From Natronolimnobius sp. AArcel1 (GTDB lineage: Archaea; Halobacteriota; Halobacteria; Halobacteriales; Natrialbaceae): a stretch of 64,000 bases of DNA. Position numbers and translations under genes: made by a program. The stretch spans positions 434,001 to 498,000 of the forward strand of contig NZ_JAAKXY010000004.1 in NCBI RefSeq assembly GCF_011043775.1, written 5' to 3'. Shown here in pieces: positions 1 to 9,067 of the stretch. How positions within the stretch are numbered: position 1 is the stretch's first letter; every line of letters begins with the position of its first letter. The notes under the pieces were generated by a model. That model saw only the letters and a program-made list of their open reading frames with translations. It was not told where the DNA came from and did not search any database.

Positions 1-404
1 CGTACGCAGGGATACCAGGGGAGACAGCTGCTGGGAAGCGTGCCGCGGCGGACGTTCCGAACCTCTCGAAGGATGAAAAGCGACTCCTCCATCGAGACGT
101 GTCCCGCATCGCCGCACAGACACGTGAGTTCCTCCCGAACGAGTACATTGTCGATTCCGAAATCTCAACCGGTGCCACCGGCCCGCAGGTGACCGTCGCG
201 GTCCGCCCACCAATCGGCCACGCCGTCAGCGCCGGCTTTACCCCAAATCTTGACGACGGTGACTCCGAGAGCGACACACCTGACCTCACCGACGGCGTTA
301 TCGCACCCGACGAACGCAGCGAAGTTGCCCGTGGACTCGCCGCAAGCGCCGCCCTGCAGGTCAAACAGGCCATCGGCAACAACGTGACGCCAACGGCTCG
401 ATAA
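1..404 (+). CDS. DUF5811 family protein, 5' end cut by window edge
   Basis: The frame is open from the window edge (first full codon at position 3) to the TAA at 402-404. A GTG at 99 could serve as a start, but the in-frame residues before it (YAGIPGETAAGKRAAADVPN) match my memory of the N-terminal part of haloarchaeal DUF5811 proteins, so the gene begins outside the window. The protein is soluble, with no signal peptide or membrane segment, and has an acidic stretch around DDGDSESDTPD. The biochemical role of the family is unknown. It converges with the DUF6276 gene. Confidence 0.75.
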   Translation, partial: YAGIPGETAAGKRAAADVPNLSKDEKRLLHRDVSRIAAQTREFLPNEYIVDSEISTGATGPQVTVAVRPPIGHAVSAGFTPNLDDGDSESDTPDLTDGVIAPDERSEVARGLAASAALQVKQAIGNNVTPTAR

Positions 405-443
405 CTCGGCCCACCCGCTCGAGGTCACATCTCTTCCCCCGTC

Positions 444-842
444 TCAGTACAGTAACTGCTCGAGTTGGTGCTGTCGACGCTCAAGGTCGATTGCTGGCTC
501 AATCTCCGGGTCCGCACAGAGATGATCAATCACCAGTAACGGATCCGCTCCCGCCCGTTCGACCGCCCGCAGGAGTGATTCGATTGCCTCTCGATTCGTC
601 GCCACCGAGGAACACAAGCCGAGTGCGAGCGCGAGTGGGATCGCCCGCTCGAGGCGCGTCGGGAAGGCGTCGCTGATGCGCGAAAAGTCAGGTTCATCTG
701 AGGCGTGGCGCTCGGCAGCAGCCTCGTGCGAAAGACATCGGGTACAGATGCTCGCAGCATCGTCAGGAACGTGGCTCCGATACTCCGCAGGCAGCGCAAA
801 CGGAATCGTCGGTGCGTCGCAACTGGCACACGAACTGGTCAT
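444..842 (-). CDS. DUF6276 family protein, zinc-finger-like
   Basis: A 132-residue soluble protein. The N-terminus carries CASC at residues 5-8 and CTRC at 33-36, spaced like a four-cysteine zinc site. The rest is helical and leucine-rich. This arrangement matches the haloarchaeal DUF6276 family as I remember it; no function is known. It lies downstream of atpD on the same strand, about 65 bases away, and may be read from the ATP synthase transcript. The start is the ATG at 840-842, before MTSSCASC. Confidence 0.7.
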   Translation of the reverse strand: MTSSCASCDAPTIPFALPAEYRSHVPDDAASICTRCLSHEAAAERHASDEPDFSRISDAFPTRLERAIPLALALGLCSSVATNREAIESLLRAVERAGADPLLVIDHLCADPEIEPAIDLERRQHQLEQLLY

Positions 843-907
843 AGCAGTAGTATGGTCGGCAGTACCAACAAGATACGCGTTACGTCCCCCAAATTCGGCG
901 CGCGGCG

Positions 908-1645
908 TTACTGATTCGCTGCCGGTGACTGAGCCGACGTATCCGGCTGGACGTCCTCGAGGTCGTCCCCGTCAGCTGCCGCCTCGGCTTCTTCCTCTGC
1001 TTGACGCGCTTCTTTCTCTTCCTGTTCTTTCTTCTCTTTGATCTTCTTCAGACGGAACGTCTCCTCGCGTTCCTGTTCCTCAAGTTTCTGCTCGATGTAC
1101 TCCTGGCCCTCGTAGAGGTCTGGAAGGACCTTGAACTCGAGTGCGTTGACGCGGCGTTTCGTAGTCTCGATCTCGCGAAGCATCTTCTTCATCGCCGTCT
1201 CGACCTCTGCGGCGAGGATAATGCTCTCGAGGAGGTCCTCGTAGGCTTCCGCGGCTTCGTCGATCCGAGCCGAGGTCCCCATGATCCCGTAGCCACGCTC
1301 ATCGAGGCTCTTCGAGACGCGTGAGGATTCGATCTGTGGGACGACGACGCCCATGATGTTCTTCGATTCAGTCGTGATCTCGGGGTGTTCCTGCAGTGCT
1401 GCAGCGGCCCCGCGAACGGCGACGTCGCCCTCCATGGCACGCGCCATGTTGATCTTCTTCTGGGCGTCCTGATAGTCGTCTGCGAGGTCGCCACGAACGT
1501 CCTGGGCCTTGTCCAGGATGTCCATGAATTCCATGATCAGCCCGTCCCGTTTCTTCTCGAGTGTCCCGTGCCCCCGCTCGGAGAGTTCGATCCGATCCTC
1601 GATCTCCATTAGGTTCTTGCGGGTGGGCTTGACGTCCTTGGCCAT
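908..1645 (-). CDS. atpD: A-type ATP synthase subunit D
   Basis: Central-stalk rotor subunit that transmits rotation between the A3B3 head and the membrane ring. The 245-residue protein has the family N-terminus ([19 protein letters not shown]), a long antiparallel coiled coil at both ends, and the middle segment with [13 protein letters not shown]. The last 40 or so residues form a Lys/Glu-rich tail running into an acidic extension common in haloarchaea. In halophile operons atpD normally follows atpB closely. Here almost 2 kb intervenes (GIDE-like gene, atpB fragment, lipoprotein gene on the other strand), so atpD probably needs its own promoter near 1650-1735. Confidence 0.96.
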   Translation of the reverse strand: MAKDVKPTRKNLMEIEDRIELSERGHGTLEKKRDGLIMEFMDILDKAQDVRGDLADDYQDAQKKINMARAMEGDVAVRGAAAALQEHPEITTESKNIMGVVVPQIESSRVSKSLDERGYGIMGTSARIDEAAEAYEDLLESIILAAEVETAMKKMLREIETTKRRVNALEFKVLPDLYEGQEYIEQKLEEQEREETFRLKKIKEKKEQEEKEARQAEEEAEAAADGDDLEDVQPDTSAQSPAANQ

Positions 1646-1738
1646 CTTGAGGGGAGGTTGCGCTCCCAGTCGGATAACTGTTTACAGTTTCAGTCACGTC
1701 TGAAGAGGGTCAACGTAGTAGGGACCACTCTCGAGTGA

Positions 1739-2488
1739 CTAGTAGAGAAACTCCGCACCGAGAATCGGGACGCCAACACCCACGGCCAGAAGCCCACCCA
1801 GCGTGTATCCCGCGCCACGCAATAGCAGCCGACGTCGGGTTTCGCTTTCCGTCGCATCCGAGAGCAGGAACGTTGAGGCACCCTCGCCGTCAATTGTCAC
1901 CTCTGCGTCGACCCCAGCTTGCGGCCGGTGTGCAGTCCCGACAGCGTAGCAGTGCCCGCCAACGTCGAGGCGTTTCTCCGTGTAGCGCTTGTTGTTCAGA
2001 CCGACCCCACCCATTCCGGGGATGTTCAGCGACATATTGAAATTCCACGTGCTATCGTCCGGCACCGGATCGCCAGCCGCGTTCGTCTTGCGTGTTCGCT
2101 CTTTCTCGAGCGAGAGCGACGCCCCATCGGGGTCGACGTACGCCGTCCCCGACTCGTCTTCGATCACGAACGGCCGACGCCCCTCACCAGAGTCAATCGT
2201 CCGCCAACTCGAGCCCGAATTTTTGTTCGAGCTACGCCGACGCTTCTCGATTTTGTAGTCGTAGGCGACACACTCCTGACCAAAGAGTGGCGACTCCTCG
2301 CTCGAGTCGTGGGGTCGAACTGTCCCCTCGATTTCGACGAGTCCATCGGCGGCGACTGCCTGATTGATCGCGACTGGTTCCTGTTCGCCGAGTTCTCGCC
2401 AGCGACGAAGCGAAACCGAGCCATAGCCGATGCCGGCAATGCCGAGACCGCCGATCACGAGACCGATCAGTACAGTTACCAGATCCAT
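1739..2488 (-). CDS. GIDE-domain-like membrane protein
   Basis: A 249-residue protein with one N-terminal transmembrane helix (about residues 4-24), an extramembrane domain, and a second hydrophobic segment near the C-terminus (about 225-245). The middle resembles the GIDE fold: EIEGTVRP, then SPLFGQECVAYDYKIE, a basic loop, then VIEDESGTAYVDPDGA. Archaeal members lack a RING finger, so ubiquitin ligase activity should not be assumed; the role is unknown. It sits between atpD and the truncated atpB copy on the same strand, where ATP synthase operons of relatives normally have no such gene. Confidence 0.6.
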   Translation of the reverse strand: MDLVTVLIGLVIGGLGIAGIGYGSVSLRRWRELGEQEPVAINQAVAADGLVEIEGTVRPHDSSEESPLFGQECVAYDYKIEKRRRSSNKNSGSSWRTIDSGEGRRPFVIEDESGTAYVDPDGASLSLEKERTRKTNAAGDPVPDDSTWNFNMSLNIPGMGGVGLNNKRYTEKRLDVGGHCYAVGTAHRPQAGVDAEVTIDGEGASTFLLSDATESETRRRLLLRGAGYTLGGLLAVGVGVPILGAEFLY

Positions 2489-2604
2489 GCTGGGTAGCTT
2501 GTTTCCAGCTATAATTATGTTCTGTCCTGTTTCTAGCTAGAGAAATACTGAACAGCGAGTCTACTCTACTCGAGAAAAATAAAAGAAACGCCGACAGCGG
2601 GCAG

Positions 2605-2808
2605 TTAGTCGGCCTGGGCGGGTTCAGCGGCTGCGCCCTCGCCAACGTCTTCGCGGTAGTGCTCTTCGATGAGCGCTTCGTCGATACGGTTGAGTTCCGT
2701 TTTCGGCAGTGCCGACAGCAGATCCCAGCCAATCTCGAGTGTTTCTTTGATGATTCGGTTGGTGTTGTAGCCCTGCTGGACGAACTCGGCCTCGAAGCGG
2801 TCTGCGAA
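2605..2808 (-). pseudogene. Duplicated 3' fragment of atpB
   Basis: The encoded 67 residues repeat the C-terminus of the intact AtpB (residues 409-474). Of the first 54 residues 51 are identical (T-I, E-K and D-A changes), after which the acidic tails differ. The matching intact segment is at 3625-3825, about 1,017 bases away in the same orientation. The frame stays open upstream to 2925, but that part (GGLRCPRRG and before) does not match AtpB. Walker and catalytic-interface regions are absent, so it cannot act as a B subunit. DNA similarity falls sharply just past the gene end, which suggests duplication or allelic recombination at the atpB 3' end. Confidence 0.88.
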
Positions 2809-3057
2809 TTCGAGACCTCTCCGTGGACATCGTAACCCGCCAGTGCTGTTTTCTGGTTGCCATTGTCTGAGAGTCGTCGTATGATAGTCTTGTTGTCGAG
2901 TGGGTTTTGGGCCACCTGTGCCCAATCATTCGGTCTTTTTTCTACTCCTCCTGGCGGAGTTCACACTATTATATAGATGAAGTAAAATACTGGCAGCACC
3001 AGCATTAATTCGCCATAGGGAAGCATTTATTTTGCCTGAACGTCTGTGATAATTCGA

Positions 3058-3495
3058 ATGTACCCCACCAGAAGGAGCGTCCTCGCACTTAGTGGAATAT
3101 CTAGTACTGCGTTCCTTGCTGGTTGCAGCGACGTGTTATCGGAAACTAATTTTCTCTCGCTGACAGTCGTGAATTTCACCGACAACTCACACGAGGTCGC
3201 AATCGAGGTGCTCTACCGGGACGCATCAACCTACCAGGAATCGGTCGCAATAGCAACATCGTACGAACTCCCGGCGCCGGACGACGACGTCTCGACCAGC
3301 GTCGAGGAAGATCAACTCCTCGAGACCGACCGATTCATCGTCAACGTTGAACTCAAGGCAAACCCCGCTGTCAGCGACTCGTATTACTTTTACCCCGCAC
3401 TCGAGGACGACGACCAGGACGATCACCTCTTCGTCGAAATTCGAACCCAACCTGAGAGCGACGCGTTGTACATTGACTTCGACCAGAGCCACTGA
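3058..3495 (+). CDS. Tat-type lipoprotein, function unknown
   Basis: A 145-residue protein whose N-terminus has the twin-arginine pattern TRRSVLALSG followed by lipobox LAGC, so it is probably exported folded by Tat and lipid-anchored at the cysteine. The mature part looks like a small beta-sandwich (TVVNFTDNSHEVAIEVLY) of the kind common in haloarchaeal surface lipoproteins. The ATG at 3058 is preferred to the upstream GTG at 3046 because it places the arginines a few residues from the start. It is flanked by the two copies of the atpB 3' end and runs opposite to the operon, so it was probably carried in with the rearrangement. Confidence 0.7.
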   Translation: MYPTRRSVLALSGISSTAFLAGCSDVLSETNFLSLTVVNFTDNSHEVAIEVLYRDASTYQESVAIATSYELPAPDDDVSTSVEEDQLLETDRFIVNVELKANPAVSDSYYFYPALEDDDQDDHLFVEIRTQPESDALYIDFDQSH

Positions 3496-3624
3496 CCGAT
3501 GGCACTGTCGTGGATCGAAGTCGAGGGTCCCGACCTACTCACAATTTGGAGTAGCAGTAAGCGAAGACAGAACGCTCTGTGACCATGTAAAACGCGAGAG
3601 AGAAGAACCCGAAAAGACGCCGGA

Positions 3625-5049
3625 TTAGTCGGCCGAAACGGCTTCGGCTTCCTCACCGGCTTCGTCTTCGCGGTAGTGCTCTTCGATGAGGTCTTCGTCG
3701 ATACGGTTGAGTTCCGTTTTCGGGAGTGCCGACAGCAGGTCCCAGCCAATCTCGAGGGTTTCCTCGATGGTTCGGTTGGTGTTGTAGCCCTGCTGGACGA
3801 ACTCGGCCTCGAAGCGGTCTGCGAAGTCGAGGAACTTGTTGTCCCGTTCGCTGAGTGCTTCACGACCGACAATGTTCACGAGGTCACGCAGGTCTTTCCC
3901 CTCTGCGTAGGCCGCGAACAGCTGGTCGGCCACGTCGCCGTGGTCCTCGCGGGTGAGGCCCTCGCCGATCCCGTCGTCCATCAGCCGCGAGAGGCTTGGT
4001 GAGACGTTGATCGGTGGCTCGACACCCTGGCTGTTCAGGTCACGATCCATCATGATCTGGCCTTCCGTAATGTAGCCAGTCAGGTCAGGAATCGGGTGCG
4101 TGTCGTCGTCGCCGGGCATCGTCAGGATCGGCACCTGTGTCACCGAGCCCTCGCGCCCTTCGATTCGACCGGCACGCTCGTAGAGCTGTGCCAGGTCAGT
4201 GTACATGTATCCGGGGTAGCCACGTCGGCCCGGGACCTCCTCACGTGCGGCACCAATCTCTCGGAGTGCCTCACAGTAGTTGGTCATGTCCGTCAGGATA
4301 ACCAGCACGTGGTAATCCTTCTCGAAGGCGAGGTACTCTGCGGTCGTCAGGGCCAGTCGCGGCGTGACCTGGCGCTCGACTGCCGGGTCGTCCGCGAGGT
4401 TCATGAAGACGACCGAGCGCTCGAGTGCGCCCGTGCGCTCGAAGTCGTCCATGAACTCGTTTGCCTCTTCTGCGGTAATCCCCATCGCACCGAAGACGAC
4501 TGCGAACTCCGATCCCTCATCGTCGTCGCCGTCTTCTTCTTCAGGCACGGTTGCCTGACGAGCGATCTGCAGTGCGAGTTCGTTGTGTGGCAGACCCGAT
4601 GCCGAGAAGATCGGCAGCTTCTGGCCACGAACCAGCGTGTTCATGCCGTCGATGGCAGAGACACCGGTCTGGATGAACTCCTCTGGGTACTCACGCGAGT
4701 AGGGGTTAATCGCTTCGCCGACGATGTCTTGTCGCTCGTCGGGGACGATTTCTGGGCCGCCGTCGATTGGGTTCCCGGAACCGTCGAGAACGCGACCGAG
4801 CAGGTCCTCAGTGACGGGCATCTTCATCGTCTCGCCCAGGAACCGAACGGAGGCGTTGCGGTCGATCCCGCTTGTCCCCTCGAACACCTGAATCGCAACG
4901 AGTCCGTCACTCGATTCCAGCACCTGCCCACGCAGGGTATCACCCTGTGGCGTCTCGATTTCGACGATCTCGTCGTATCCGACGGGCTCGTCGACTTCGG
5001 CGAACACCAGTGGACCGCTGACTTCCGTAATCGTTTGGTATTCTTTCAT
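3625..5049 (-). CDS. atpB: A-type ATP synthase subunit B
   Basis: Regulatory, non-catalytic subunit of the A3B3 head. It is 474 residues long, full length for the family. As expected for B subunits the P-loop is replaced by FSASGLPHN at residues 148-156. The conserved [22 protein letters not shown] segment is present (quoted in part: [12 protein letters not shown]). It starts two bases downstream of the atpA stop, so the two are translationally linked. The last 66 residues are duplicated at 2605-2808. Confidence 0.97.
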   Translation of the reverse strand: MKEYQTITEVSGPLVFAEVDEPVGYDEIVEIETPQGDTLRGQVLESSDGLVAIQVFEGTSGIDRNASVRFLGETMKMPVTEDLLGRVLDGSGNPIDGGPEIVPDERQDIVGEAINPYSREYPEEFIQTGVSAIDGMNTLVRGQKLPIFSASGLPHNELALQIARQATVPEEEDGDDDEGSEFAVVFGAMGITAEEANEFMDDFERTGALERSVVFMNLADDPAVERQVTPRLALTTAEYLAFEKDYHVLVILTDMTNYCEALREIGAAREEVPGRRGYPGYMYTDLAQLYERAGRIEGREGSVTQVPILTMPGDDDTHPIPDLTGYITEGQIMMDRDLNSQGVEPPINVSPSLSRLMDDGIGEGLTREDHGDVADQLFAAYAEGKDLRDLVNIVGREALSERDNKFLDFADRFEAEFVQQGYNTNRTIEETLEIGWDLLSALPKTELNRIDEDLIEEHYREDEAGEEAEAVSAD

Positions 5050-5051
5050 CG

Positions 5052-6815
5052 TTAGTACAGTGCTCGCAGTTGTTCTTGGAGCTGCGCTTCGACCTCGTCG
5101 ATGAACTCGTCGTACTCCTCGGCCGTTCCCATCCGGTTGAGCCGCGGTGCCGCATCGACACTCTGGATCTCCTCGACCGGGACGCCAGCCTCGAGCGCGT
5201 CGAAGGCTTCGTCGTTGAACGTCTTGATCGCGGTCAGCATCCGGTAGGTCTTATCGGGTTCACAGTAGGTGTCGACGTCGTGGAGCGCGTTCTGCTGAAG
5301 CCAGGCCTCACGGAGGTAGCGAGCTACCTCGAGCGTGAGCTGCTGGTCTTCCGGCAGGGCGTCCTTGCCGACGAGCTGGACGATCTCTTGGAGTTCGTCC
5401 TCCTCGTCGAGCACGTCGACGGCCCACTGTCGCACGTCGGACCAATCGCCCGCGACGTTGCCTTCCCACCACGGGTCAAGCTGGTCCTTGTACAGCGAGT
5501 ACGATTCGTTCCAGTTAATCGATGGGAAATGTCGACGCTCGGCGAGGTCGGCATCCAACGCCCAGAAGGTCTTGACGATACGCAGCGTGTTCTGGGTGAC
5601 TGGCTCGGAGAAGTCCCCGCCCGGTGGCGAGACTGCGCCGACGACCGAAATCGATCCTTCGCCGCCATTGATCAGCTGGAACTTGCCGGCGCGCTCGTAG
5701 AACTCCGAGAGCGACGCGGCGAGATATGCTGGATAGCCCTCTTCGCCGGGCATCTCCTCGAGTCGGCTCGAGATTTCACGCATGGCCTCTGCCCATCGGG
5801 AGGTGGAGTCAGCCATGAGTGCAACGTCGTAGCCCATGTCGCGGTAGTACTCTGCAATCGTGATTCCCGTGTAGATACAGGATTCACGCGCTGCGACGGG
5901 CATATTCGACGTGTTCGCGATGAGGCAGGTCCGGGCCATCAGCGGGTTCCCGGTCTGTGGGTCGGGCAGCTCTGGGAAGTCCTCAATGACCTCAGTCATC
6001 TCGTTGCCACGCTCACCGCAGCCGATGTAGACGACGATGTCCGCGTCGGACCATTTCGCGAGTTGCTGCTGCGTGACGGTCTTCCCGGAGCCGAACGGAC
6101 CGGGAATCGCTGCCGTCCCGCCCTTTGCGAGCGGGAAGAGACCATCCTGAACGCGCTGTCCGGTGACGAGCGGCTCAGTTGGGGTCTCCTTGTCACCAGC
6201 GGGTCGGGCCTGACGGACCGGCCACTCCTGGTGCATCTGGATCTCTTCGCCGTTGTCGAGTTCCGCGATCGTCTCTTCGACGTTGAAGGCACCACTCTTG
6301 ACCGACGTGACCTCTCCGCCCTCGTAATCCGGCGGGACCATCACTTTGTGGTCAATGGTGACCGTCTCCTCGACGACACCGACGACGTCGCCGGGTTCGA
6401 CGACATCGCCTTCAGAGACTTCCGGTTCGAACTCCCACTCCTTCTCGAGGTCGATACCGGGGGCGTCGACCCCACGGTCGAGGAATGCGGTCCCCATCTT
6501 GTCCTCGAGGACGTCGAGTGGGCGCTGGACGCCGTCGTAGATGGAGTCCATCATGCCCGGTCCGAGGTCGACACTGAGCGGTTCGCCCGTGTTCTGGACG
6601 GGTTCGCCCGGGCCGACGCCGGAGGTCTCTTCGTACACCTGAATCGTGGTCAGGTTCCCTTCGATCTCGATGACCTCGCCCATCAGCCCTTCGTCGCCGA
6701 CGTAGACGACGTCGTTCATCCGGGCGTCGAGGTCCGTGGCGGTCACAACCGGACCACTCACGCTTTCGATTACACCGTCTTCGTCGACGGTCTCAGGTTG
6801 TTCTGCCTGGCTCAT
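5052..6815 (-). CDS. atpA: A-type ATP synthase catalytic subunit A
   Basis: Catalytic subunit of the A1 head, making ATP from ADP and phosphate using the ion gradient, or running in reverse. It is 587 residues long with Walker A GPFGSGKT at residues 239-246. The non-homologous insert typical of A subunits precedes it (about 120-200, with EWPVRQARP at its end). The Walker B region ([14 protein letters not shown]) and the C-terminal helical domain are intact. No intein is present, although this gene hosts inteins in some archaea. It lies between atpF and atpB with gaps of only a few bases. Confidence 0.98.
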   Translation of the reverse strand: MSQAEQPETVDEDGVIESVSGPVVTATDLDARMNDVVYVGDEGLMGEVIEIEGNLTTIQVYEETSGVGPGEPVQNTGEPLSVDLGPGMMDSIYDGVQRPLDVLEDKMGTAFLDRGVDAPGIDLEKEWEFEPEVSEGDVVEPGDVVGVVEETVTIDHKVMVPPDYEGGEVTSVKSGAFNVEETIAELDNGEEIQMHQEWPVRQARPAGDKETPTEPLVTGQRVQDGLFPLAKGGTAAIPGPFGSGKTVTQQQLAKWSDADIVVYIGCGERGNEMTEVIEDFPELPDPQTGNPLMARTCLIANTSNMPVAARESCIYTGITIAEYYRDMGYDVALMADSTSRWAEAMREISSRLEEMPGEEGYPAYLAASLSEFYERAGKFQLINGGEGSISVVGAVSPPGGDFSEPVTQNTLRIVKTFWALDADLAERRHFPSINWNESYSLYKDQLDPWWEGNVAGDWSDVRQWAVDVLDEEDELQEIVQLVGKDALPEDQQLTLEVARYLREAWLQQNALHDVDTYCEPDKTYRMLTAIKTFNDEAFDALEAGVPVEEIQSVDAAPRLNRMGTAEEYDEFIDEVEAQLQEQLRALY

Positions 6816-6818
6816 AGT

Positions 6819-7154
6819 TTAGCTGTCTTCCTCGTCTTCGTCCATAAGGTCGATACCGATCGCTCGCTTGATCTGGTCGCGCAGTCCGCCGCCACCAGTA
6901 CCGCTACCGATAGTGACGACGACCGGCTCGACACTCGTCTCGACGTTCTGGCGAACGCCTCGCGAGAGATACTCGAGGTCTTCGTCGTGCATGACGACGA
7001 TGCCGACGCCGTCGTCTTCCAAGACCTCGGTGACGGCGTCGTCTAACTCCGCTTCCTTCTCGTCGTCCGGCACGTTCTCGGAGCGGCGAACGCCCGCGAG
7101 TCGGAAGCCGGTCGTAAACTCGGGACTGCCAACGACTGCGATTTCCTGACTCAT
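6819..7154 (-). CDS. atpF: A-type ATP synthase subunit F
   Basis: Small central-stalk subunit of 111 residues bound to subunit D in the head cavity. The family N-terminus is IAVVGSPEFTTGFRLAGVR; the Rossmann-like fold continues through DDGVGIVVMHDEDLE, and a short acidic tail follows. The start overlaps the end of atpC by four bases, so translation is probably coupled. Confidence 0.93.
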   Translation of the reverse strand: MSQEIAVVGSPEFTTGFRLAGVRRSENVPDDEKEAELDDAVTEVLEDDGVGIVVMHDEDLEYLSRGVRQNVETSVEPVVVTIGSGTGGGGLRDQIKRAIGIDLMDEDEEDS

Positions 7155-8203
7155 AGGATCACCAGCTCCTCTTCGATCTCGCTTTCGGAGAGTCCGACCT
7201 CGCGACCGCGTGCGATGGCGCGGATGTTCTCGACCTCGCGTTCTTTCGCGAGGATGTACGACAGCACGGCCGAGACCGAGACCGGATAAATGCTCGAGAG
7301 CGTGTCGGCGTACTGGAGCAACGCAGCGTCTAGTGCGTGCTCGAACTGGATAAGGCTGTCAGCCTCACGCAGCCGACGGAGTGCTCCCGAGAGTCGGTCG
7401 CCGTAGCGTTTGTTATCCGCGATGTGATCGACGAGATCGTCGTAATCGGTGACGAGCTGGCTGAGCTCTGACCCGTCGAACAACACGCCGCCCTCAATGT
7501 AGTAACTCGCCGGATCGAGGTCGGCACCGCTTCGAGCGAGTCGAAGGGCGTTCCGTGCGTTCCGGAAGTCGATTTCAGCCTGCAGGAACTCGACGTACTT
7601 CGCCTGTGGCCCTTCTCGAGGCCGGCCGAGATCGTCGAGCAAGTGCTCGTAAAACTCTCGGTCGAGGGCGTTCTCGAGCGGGACGAGCGTCCCGGTTTCG
7701 GCGAACGCCTCGAGTTCGGCCGAGAGTGGGTCGTAGTAGATCGTGTCTGCGAGAACTTCGATTGCATCCTCGATCTCGTCGACCTCGAGCAGTCGATCAA
7801 TCGTTACGTCATCGAGTTCGCCGGCCATGATCAGGTCCGTCCTGATCTCCTCAGCTGGCGTGTCGGTGTAGATCCCGCGGATGATCGTCTTTAGATTCCA
7901 GACGTCGAATTTCCGCAGGTAACGACTGATCAGGTCGTAGATGCGACCCTCGGACCACTCGAGCAGTTCCTGGAAGTTCTTCGCGAGGTTTCGGTTCAAC
8001 GCGTACTCGATCAGATCGACTCCCGAAAAGCGTGCCCCGAGCTCGTTGATCTCGCGTTCGTACTCCGACTCTTCCATGAACCGGGCGATACCGCTTGGCC
8101 CCATCCGGACCAGCTTCCGATAATCTTCGTCACTGAACAGCTTGGCTCGTCGTGACCGAACGCGAGCATTGACGTATTCCGTGTTCGAGGCACCTAGGCT
8201 CAT
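7151..8203 (-). CDS. atpC: A-type ATP synthase subunit C
   Basis: Cone-shaped subunit linking the rotor ring to the central stalk. The 350-residue protein is all-helical with three related lobes; recognisable parts are NTEYVNARVRSRRAKLFS at the N-terminus and SYILAKEREVENIRAIARGR near the C-terminus, the usual V/A-type C/AC39 signature. It overlaps atpE upstream and atpF downstream by four bases each. Confidence 0.95.
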   Translation of the reverse strand: MSLGASNTEYVNARVRSRRAKLFSDEDYRKLVRMGPSGIARFMEESEYEREINELGARFSGVDLIEYALNRNLAKNFQELLEWSEGRIYDLISRYLRKFDVWNLKTIIRGIYTDTPAEEIRTDLIMAGELDDVTIDRLLEVDEIEDAIEVLADTIYYDPLSAELEAFAETGTLVPLENALDREFYEHLLDDLGRPREGPQAKYVEFLQAEIDFRNARNALRLARSGADLDPASYYIEGGVLFDGSELSQLVTDYDDLVDHIADNKRYGDRLSGALRRLREADSLIQFEHALDAALLQYADTLSSIYPVSVSAVLSYILAKEREVENIRAIARGREVGLSESEIEEELVIL

Positions 8204-8781
8204 TGCTCGAAGAGTCTGTTACTGATCTCCTGAAGGTTGTCTTCCCAGACGTCCTCGAGCACCGAGTCGAACGTGTTGTTGACTCGGACGCGAGACTGGT
8301 CACTCTCGACGACGACGCCGCCAAGGCAGTCGTACTCGCCGGCGTACTCGTAGCCGTCGTAGTCGGCAAGGATCGACTCGAGCAGCTCTTGGTCGTCCGC
8401 ACGACCATAGACGCTGACGTCATCTCCCTCGTCGAACTCGACGCGTGCAGCCTCGAGAAGATCGCGAGTCAGTTCCTCGCGAGTCTCGCCCTCGAGGTCG
8501 ACGAGTTCTGACTCGACTTGCTCGCGAACGTCACCGAGGACGTCCCGTCGGGCCTCCAGACGCTTTTGTTTCGCCTCCAGTTTGGCACTGGAGAGGCGCT
8601 GTTCGCGCAACTGCTCGACCTCGCGCTCGACCTCACGCTCGGCGTCGGCGAGAATCTCCTCGGCATCCTCCTCGGCGGCCGATTCGATCTCGGTAGCGCG
8701 AGACTCGGCGTCGTCGCGGATGTCCTCCGCACGCGCGTGGGCCTCTTCTCTGATGTCTTCGACGACTGTGTCCAAACTCAT
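8200..8781 (-). CDS. atpE: A-type ATP synthase subunit E
   Basis: Peripheral-stalk subunit forming a coiled coil with subunit H. The 193-residue protein has a long N-terminal helix rich in Glu, Arg and Ala (about residues 5-100) and a C-terminal globular domain with the GGVVVESDQSRVRVNNTFDS motif that binds the head. It overlaps atpC by four bases and lies 23 bases after atpK. Confidence 0.94.
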   Translation of the reverse strand: MSLDTVVEDIREEAHARAEDIRDDAESRATEIESAAEEDAEEILADAEREVEREVEQLREQRLSSAKLEAKQKRLEARRDVLGDVREQVESELVDLEGETREELTRDLLEAARVEFDEGDDVSVYGRADDQELLESILADYDGYEYAGEYDCLGGVVVESDQSRVRVNNTFDSVLEDVWEDNLQEISNRLFEQ

Positions 8782-8804
8782 TGGTGAGAGAAAGGGGGTG
8801 GTGT

Positions 8805-9065
8805 CTAGACGAAGACAACGACCAGCGCCAGAATCACAATCGTCTCAGGAAGGACGGTCATGATCAGGCCTGGAACGAACAGATCGTCGTCCTCGGCGAT
8901 TGCGCCGATTGCGGCTGCACCGATACCGCGCTCTGCATAGCCTGCTGCGATTGCAGCCAGACCGACGGCCAGAGCGGACGCAGCGTCACCCTCGAGGAAG
9001 GGTGCTTCGTTCACTTCACCATTGTTCAGTACGCCATTTACCATTTCCGCAAGTGCAAGTTCCAT
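8805..9065 (-). CDS. atpK: A-type ATP synthase proteolipid subunit K (c ring)
   Basis: Membrane rotor subunit with two transmembrane helices joined by a polar loop (AIAEDDDLF). The ion-carrying carboxylate is Glu74 in helix 2 (VLPETIVIL). The residues around it do not settle whether the ion is a proton or Na+; proton coupling is usual in halophiles. The 86-residue length and single hairpin are normal. It lies two bases downstream of atpI. Confidence 0.94.
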   Translation of the reverse strand: MELALAEMVNGVLNNGEVNEAPFLEGDAASALAVGLAAIAAGYAERGIGAAAIGAIAEDDDLFVPGLIMTVLPETIVILALVVVFV

Positions 9066-9067
9066 TG

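Noticed and set aside
2232-2915. A 227-codon frame across the GIDE-like gene and atpB fragment
   Set aside because: Most of it is out of frame with both recognised sequences; only its first 30 codons look protein-like, noted as a finding.
5070-7046. A 658-codon open frame antisense to atpA and atpF
   Set aside because: GC-rich haloarchaeal genes routinely leave a long open frame on the opposite strand. The translation is not protein-like and crosses two clear ATP synthase genes.
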